Assembly: GCF_005576615.1 (NCBI RefSeq)
Contig: NZ_CP040330.1
Coordinates: 2,790,001 to 2,854,000, forward strand
Length of the DNA: 64,000 nt
Direction of reading: 5' to 3'
Origin: Natrinema versiforme
Lineage (GTDB): Archaea > Halobacteriota > Halobacteria > Halobacteriales > Natrialbaceae
In this document: one piece after another, positions 59,473-64,000 of the stretch
Position numbering within the stretch: the first letter of the stretch is position 1
Layout: each line of letters starts with the position of its first letter
Program-made: the position numbers and the translations under genes
The notes under the pieces: generated by a model
Told to the model about the DNA's origin: nothing
Database searches by the model: none
Seen by the model: only the letters and a program-made list of their open reading frames with translations

Positions 59473-61062
59473 TCAGCCGAGCCGGTCGACGATCGTCTCC
59501 TCGTCGACGACCAAGTTGTAGGCTTCCTCGTCGTCGTTCCAGAGCGCGAGGATCCCCTCGAACGAACAGATATCGCCGTACTCGGCCTCGAGCAGCGGGC
59601 GGTTGAGCGCGGTTTCCCTCGTGAGGACCGCGTAGTGGTCGATCTCCTCGCTGCCGTCGCTGATCTTGAACAGCGGGTTTGATCGCCCGCCGCGACCGTC
59701 GCTCCCGCCCCCGCCGTTCCCGCCGTCGGAGAGCGAGCGGCTGAGCTTCGCCGCGACGAGGTCGATCCGCTCGGTGACGTGGCGTTCCATCTCGTCCATC
59801 TTCGCCCACTCGTTCGTCTCGAGGGCCATGTCGATCCGGCGGCGGCCGTCGAGACGGAGCTGGGAGTAGGAAAACTGCACGTCGACGTTGACGAACTCGC
59901 CGGGCGCGTGGTCCTCGTCGTCGGCCGGCGCGGCCTCGTCGAGTCGGCGCTGGAATTCCGGGACGGCCAACGCCGGCCGCACGTCGAACGACCAGCCCCG
60001 ATCCGAGGGCCGTTCGCCGGGCCAGAGACGGACGGTGGGGCCGTAGGCGGTGACTTGACCGCGGCGGTATTGCTCCGCGTCGCCGCCGCTCTCGTTGTCG
60101 AACGCTACCGCCGTCCGCTTCCAGAGCCGTTCATCCTCGAGTTCGCGTTCGACTGCGCGCAACTGCACGCTCGTGTTCTTGTCGGCGGGTGCCATCGCGA
60201 GGAACGTCCCCTTGGGCGCGAGCGTCTCGAGATATGACCGCGCGACGGCGGTCGGATCCTCGAGTTCGCTCAGCACGTTACAGGCGAAGATCAGATCGAA
60301 GCCGTCGTCGGGGGCGGTGGGATCGAACTCCTCGCCGGAATCGTCGCCATCACTGCCACCGCCGTTGACGGCCTCGCTCGGATCGAACGCCTCCGCGGTC
60401 TCCCGGTGAATCGTCGTGTGGACGTTCCGCCCCGTCTCCGCGAGCAGGTCCTCGAGTACGTCCGCGGCCGCGCTCGGCTCGACGGCGTGGTACTCGAGCA
60501 AGGCGTCGTCGGGGAGGTAGTCACAGAGGCCGAGCGCGGGGCCGCCGACGCCGGCACCGATGTCGAGGACCCGGAGATTGCGGCCCAGCAGCCCCCGGTC
60601 CGCGAGGTCGTCTAACGCGTACTGGATCGCCGCGTAGTAACCCGGCAGGTGATAGATCGCGTAGCCGGCCGCGACGTCCTCGTCGTACTCGACCGGCCGG
60701 CCGTCGAGGTAGTCGGCCTTGAACCGGCGGATCGTCGACCGGAGCAGGTCCCCGGAGACGCCCTCCTCCCAGTCGGGGCCGTAGCGCTCGACGAGCAGGT
60801 CCTCGAGCCGACGCTCGTACTCGGCGGGGAACCGCTCGACCGGCCCGCGCCGCGGGGAGACGGGTTCGTCGTCGACGGGGACGAACGTGCCATCGTCTCG
60901 CTCGATCAACCCCAGCAGCGCGGCGTCCTCGCGGAGGTGCTGCCGGACGACCGCCGGGTGCGGAGTCCCCTCGACGTACTCGCAGATCTCCTCGGGATCG
61001 ATCGGCCGGACGTTGCGCAGATACTTCGCGTTCGATCGGATCGCCTCTCGTTGCTCACTCAC
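59473..61062 (-). CDS. Rsm22-like methyltransferase
   Basis: A 529-residue SAM-dependent methyltransferase. The N-terminal region (about 1-130) is helical. Motif I is VLDIGAGVGGPALGLCDYLP at about 171-190, with YHAVEPSAAADVLEDLLAE and LIFACNVLSELEDPTAVARS following. This arrangement is that of Rsm22 family proteins, which modify the small ribosomal subunit RNA or associate with it. A Gly/Asp-rich insert at about 235-255 is a haloarchaeal feature. It overlaps the dehydrogenase gene by four bases. Confidence 0.85.
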   Translation of the reverse strand: MSEQREAIRSNAKYLRNVRPIDPEEICEYVEGTPHPAVVRQHLREDAALLGLIERDDGTFVPVDDEPVSPRRGPVERFPAEYERRLEDLLVERYGPDWEEGVSGDLLRSTIRRFKADYLDGRPVEYDEDVAAGYAIYHLPGYYAAIQYALDDLADRGLLGRNLRVLDIGAGVGGPALGLCDYLPDDALLEYHAVEPSAAADVLEDLLAETGRNVHTTIHRETAEAFDPSEAVNGGGSDGDDSGEEFDPTAPDDGFDLIFACNVLSELEDPTAVARSYLETLAPKGTFLAMAPADKNTSVQLRAVERELEDERLWKRTAVAFDNESGGDAEQYRRGQVTAYGPTVRLWPGERPSDRGWSFDVRPALAVPEFQRRLDEAAPADDEDHAPGEFVNVDVQFSYSQLRLDGRRRIDMALETNEWAKMDEMERHVTERIDLVAAKLSRSLSDGGNGGGGSDGRGGRSNPLFKISDGSEEIDHYAVLTRETALNRPLLEAEYGDICSFEGILALWNDDEEAYNLVVDEETIVDRLG

Positions 61063-61844
61063 GTTGGTTCACCCCCGGTATCGCGCCGCTCGTCGCTCCC
61101 CGCTCCGTCGCCGTGCCAGTTCGCTGCCGCCTCCCGGTACAGCGCCTCGAGGTCGTCGGCGTCGGCGGCCGCGATCTCGCTCGCGGCGTCGGCGACCGCG
61201 TCCGCGCCGTCGAAGGTCGCCTGAATGTCGGCGTAAACTCGCGGCGTGCCCGCGGTCACCTGTTCAGCGAGCCGTTCCAACCCTTCGTAGATCGGGGTCT
61301 CGAACCCGTCCGGGACCGACTCCGCCGCCAGCGCGAAGGACAGAACCGCGGCGTGGGTCGCCGCTTGGACCGTCTCCATCGCCTCGTCGTGTTCCGTCAC
61401 CGTCGTCTCGAGCAACTCGTTGCCCCGCTCAGCGAGCGCGGCGAGCAGGTCGTCGGTCACCGGCCCCGCCCGGTCCCGGACGACGGCGATCGAGCCGGGT
61501 GCCCGCTCGGGCGCGAAAAGCGGGTGGAGGCTCACTCGCTCGCGGTCCGGTGCGGCCTGCTCCATGGCCGCGATCGCGGGCTCCATCACGCCCGAGACAT
61601 CGACGATCGCCCGCTCGGCTCGGTCGGCCTGCGCGGCGATCGCATCGCGTACGTGTGTCATCGGCACGGCGAGACAGACGACGTCGTACGTCGTCTCGCC
61701 CTCGAGGTCGGCGACGTCGCCCTCGGCCCGCTCGGCCGCGGCTATCGCCGCGTCCCGGTCGACATCGGCGAACGCGACCCGGGCATCGATCGCGTCCCCG
61801 AACCACGTCCCCATCGACCCCGCGCCGACGATCAGTACGTCCAT
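61059..61844 (-). CDS. tyrA: Prephenate dehydrogenase (TyrA-type)
   Basis: A 261-residue NAD(P)-dependent dehydrogenase. The Rossmann motif MDVLIVGAGSMGTWFGDAI starts at residue 1, the catalytic His lies in SLHPLFAPERAPG, and the C-terminal helical domain ends the protein. It converts prephenate toward tyrosine. The length suits single-domain archaeal TyrA. Together with aroA at 1.8 kb it is the second aromatic-pathway gene of the window. Confidence 0.9.
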   Translation of the reverse strand: MDVLIVGAGSMGTWFGDAIDARVAFADVDRDAAIAAAERAEGDVADLEGETTYDVVCLAVPMTHVRDAIAAQADRAERAIVDVSGVMEPAIAAMEQAAPDRERVSLHPLFAPERAPGSIAVVRDRAGPVTDDLLAALAERGNELLETTVTEHDEAMETVQAATHAAVLSFALAAESVPDGFETPIYEGLERLAEQVTAGTPRVYADIQATFDGADAVADAASEIAAADADDLEALYREAAANWHGDGAGSDERRDTGGEPT

Positions 61845-61959
61845 CGCCCGCTCTTACCCGCCGGCGTCGCAAAAGCCGTTCGATCCGACGGCTCGCGAGA
61901 CCGTCACTGCGGTCGAACGGTCACGGCGGCGGCTCGCGTTCGGATCCCGAACCGGCGAC

Positions 61960-62685
61960 TCAGTGACCGTGATCGCTGCCGCCGCTGTGGTCGTGATCGT
62001 GACCGCCCCCGTCGCCGTGGCCGTCGCCACTCTGCCCGTCCGGCCCCGCCTCGAGCACCTCGCGTACCTGTTCGTTGTACCGCTCGAGTCCCTCGACGGC
62101 GGCGTCGGGGCGGTCGTCGGCCGGCGGTTCCAGCCCGGGTTGGCCCTCGGGGTCCGGCCAGCCGACGACGACGGTGCCGACCATGCCGTCCCGTTCGTGG
62201 GGCGCACAGACGTAGTCGTAGACGCCCTCGATATCGAACGTCCGCGTGAACGTATCGCCGTCATCGCTCAGGTGATCGCTCGCCCACGGCTCGGCCTCGT
62301 CGGGGATGCGCTGCTGGCCGTTGTACACGTCCGGATGGTACGCGGTGGTGTCGTGGGATCCGCGTTTCAACACCCACTCGACGGTGCCACCCGGTTCGAC
62401 GTGAACGACGTGCGGGACGAAGTGCTTGCCCGCGTCGTTCGTGGTCATCTCGACCGTGATTTCGGACACTGGCTGCCCGATTTCGTGATCGGTGTCGTGG
62501 TCGTGCTCGTGAGTGTCGTCTCCGTCGTCGCTCTCGTTGCCCACGTCGGGAGTCTCGTCTCCGGGGTCGTCCTCGTTCTCCTCGGCGGTATCGTCGCTCC
62601 CGCCGAGACAGCCCGCGAGGCCGACTGCGAGACCGCTACCGCCGGACGCCAGTAGTCGCCGCCGCGTCGGATTCGAGGTGTCCAT
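61960..62685 (-). CDS. Halocyanin-type blue copper protein with histidine-rich tail
   Basis: A 241-residue lipoprotein. MDTSNPTRRRLLASGG carries an RR pair before a lipobox (LAGC) and a Asp/Glu/His-rich linker. The copper centre is in HVVHVEPGGTVEW (His) and DYVCAPHERDGMVGTVVVG (Cys, His, Met). The last about 22 residues are a Gly/Asp/His run, unusual for halocyanins, that could store or sense metal. It probably carries electrons in the envelope. The ATG at 62685 is preferred to 62826, which would add a non-signal extension. Confidence 0.9.
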   Translation of the reverse strand: MDTSNPTRRRLLASGGSGLAVGLAGCLGGSDDTAEENEDDPGDETPDVGNESDDGDDTHEHDHDTDHEIGQPVSEITVEMTTNDAGKHFVPHVVHVEPGGTVEWVLKRGSHDTTAYHPDVYNGQQRIPDEAEPWASDHLSDDGDTFTRTFDIEGVYDYVCAPHERDGMVGTVVVGWPDPEGQPGLEPPADDRPDAAVEGLERYNEQVREVLEAGPDGQSGDGHGDGGGHDHDHSGGSDHGH

Positions 62686-62828
62686 TTTCTCGTGATGATC
62701 ACGTTCCCGAAGAAAAGCGTTCGCGACTGTCACAGTTCCTGAACCGTTCCGGCGATCGCTATCGGCACAACCGGCAATCGACGTGTTCCGTGCCCGGATT
62801 CTTACAGGACCGTGCCCGAGACACACCC

Positions 62829-63959
62829 ATGACCCGAATCGGAATCGTCGGCGCAGGTGCGGCCGCCGCGGCGGCGACGTACGCCCTCGAGGAAACGCCC
62901 GCCGAAACGGAGATCACGGTCCTCGAGAAGTCCCGCGGCCTGTGCGGTCGGGCCGCGACGCGGCGGCACGACGACGTCGTCTACGACTACGGCGCGAACT
63001 ACGTCACGTCCGACGACGAGCGTGTAGTCGAGTTACTGACCGAGACGCTGGACACCGAGGGGTTGGTCGACGTGACGGACCCGGTCTCGACGTTCGACGG
63101 CGACGGTGCGGTGTCAGAGGGCGACGACCGCGACAGGCACAAGTGGACCTACCGACAGGGACTGACACAGATCGCGAAACGGCTGTTCGCGCGCACCGAC
63201 GCAACGATTCACCGAGAGACGCGGATCGAAACGGTGGTCCGGAGTGACGGCGGCGAGAGCGAGAAGGGGAGCGGAGACGCGGGCAGGCGCGGAGTCGCAG
63301 GCGGACACGGAGACGCGGACGGCGTCTGGCACCTCGAGGACGCCGACGGAACCCGGTGGGGCCCCTTCGACGTGCTCCTCCTGAACCCGCCGGCACCCCA
63401 GACCGCCGACCTGCTGCGGTCGGCCGAGTGGGACGCTGACGTGCGCGACGATCTGGTCGACGCCGTCGAGGCGGTCCCCTTCCGGACGATCTGGACCGAG
63501 ATTTTCCACTATCCGTTCGAACTCGAGCGACCCTACTACGCGCTGGTCAACACGGACAAGGCCCACGCGGTGGGCTGGATCGGCCGCGAGGAGTGCAAGC
63601 CCGGCCACGTTCCCGACGGCGAGTCACTGCTGGTCGTGCAGGCAAACCACGAGTGGTCGGTCGAACACTACGACGAGTCGCCGGCCGAGAACCGCGAGCG
63701 ACTCGCGGACCTGACCGCCGACCTCATCGGGGACGAGCGCCTGCGGGACCCGGACTGGGCCGACCAGCAGGGCTGGCGGTACGCCTTACCCGAAGACGGC
63801 GTCGACGACGACCCGCTGCGCCGCGCCGAACGCGAGGGCCTATACTGTCTCGGCGACTGGGTCGCCGGCGAGGGGCGGCTCCACGCGGCGCTCCGGAACG
63901 GGCTCGAGGTCGGCGAGCGGATCGAGCACGGGCGCGGAGCCGACGGCTGCGGCTCATAA
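62829..63959 (+). CDS. Renalase-like FAD-dependent oxidoreductase
   Basis: A 376-residue flavoprotein of the amine oxidase/renalase group. The dinucleotide motif is GIVGAGAAAAAATYAL near residue 5, followed by VLEKSRGLCGRAATRR and DYGANYVTSDDERV, typical of renalase-like NAD(P)/FAD proteins. A variable loop after residue 145 is rich in Gly/Glu/Asp. The ATG at 62829 begins at the Rossmann fold; an upstream GTG at 62790 is not needed. The substrate (an amine or oxidised NAD(P)H form) is unknown. Confidence 0.85.
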   Translation: MTRIGIVGAGAAAAAATYALEETPAETEITVLEKSRGLCGRAATRRHDDVVYDYGANYVTSDDERVVELLTETLDTEGLVDVTDPVSTFDGDGAVSEGDDRDRHKWTYRQGLTQIAKRLFARTDATIHRETRIETVVRSDGGESEKGSGDAGRRGVAGGHGDADGVWHLEDADGTRWGPFDVLLLNPPAPQTADLLRSAEWDADVRDDLVDAVEAVPFRTIWTEIFHYPFELERPYYALVNTDKAHAVGWIGREECKPGHVPDGESLLVVQANHEWSVEHYDESPAENRERLADLTADLIGDERLRDPDWADQQGWRYALPEDGVDDDPLRRAEREGLYCLGDWVAGEGRLHAALRNGLEVGERIEHGRGADGCGS

Positions 63960-64000
63960 CGCCGATGTGATCTCGTCTAACACGGCGGTATCGACGAAGA

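Overview
The window is a high-GC chromosomal segment from a halophilic archaeon, most likely one of the Natrinema/Haloterrigena/Natrialba-type Halobacteria. The evidence is the acidic proteome, twin-arginine lipoprotein signals, dense ATGA/GTGA gene overlaps, an archaeal RpoP/L37Ae/Pcc1/prefoldin cluster, a FEN1 nuclease, halocyanin and F420-type (LLM) enzymes. Two stretches of ordinary host chromosome (1-35.0 kb and 56.75-64 kb) flank one integrated element.

Left host arm (1-35 kb). It carries a truncated thiolase, aroA, two lipoproteins, an M24 peptidase, an aldo/keto reductase, an LLM oxidoreductase, an ABC-2 exporter pair, truD, the first surE, and the conserved information-processing block rpl37ae-rpoP-pcc1 ... 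pfdB-DUF3194. Next come a LUD/LutABC-type lactate-oxidation pair, a DUF892 ferritin-like protein, guaA subunit A, an NDH-like flavoprotein, a zinc alcohol dehydrogenase broken by a one-base frameshift, fen1, a PQQ-type propeller lipoprotein, a second ABC-2 exporter pair behind a TetR-type operator, tRNA-Gly(TCC) with fragments of its own 3' end nearby, and a methyltransferase.

Integrated element (35,100-56,738, 21.6 kb). It sits in the 3' end of tRNA-Ala(GGC). The last 12 bases of the tRNA plus 3 flanking bases (15 bp) recur exactly at 56,724-56,738, giving attL and attR. From left to right it holds: a leftward integrase operon with zinc-ribbon and PadR-like regulators; a divergent control region facing two phiH-repressor-like winged-helix genes; AT-rich cargo (unknown genes, a structured RNA-like element, a decayed integrase copy, a glycine-zipper membrane protein, a second catalytic-domain-only integrase, an RHH protein, a probable modification-dependent restriction endonuclease, a YwgA/Panacea-like protein convergent with a membrane protein, and an AbrB-like protein); and a rightward late module. 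The late module has unknown viral proteins, a packaging-type ATPase, a small membrane protein, two adjacent proteins of 163 and 245 aa in the positions of the paired capsid proteins of SH1/SNJ1-type viruses, a repeat-rich membrane protein, and probable spike and receptor proteins. A DUF2971 gene and a leftward regulator operon (zinc ribbon, SWIM zinc finger, small ORF, RHH) end at attR. The best reading is a complete, probably functional, temperate internal-membrane (sphaerolipovirus-like) provirus. I see no replication initiator.

Right host arm (56.75-64 kb). It holds small zinc-ribbon and membrane proteins, a winged-helix regulator, a second surE, an Rsm22-like methyltransferase overlapping a TyrA-type prephenate dehydrogenase, a halocyanin with a histidine-rich tail, and a renalase-like FAD oxidoreductase.
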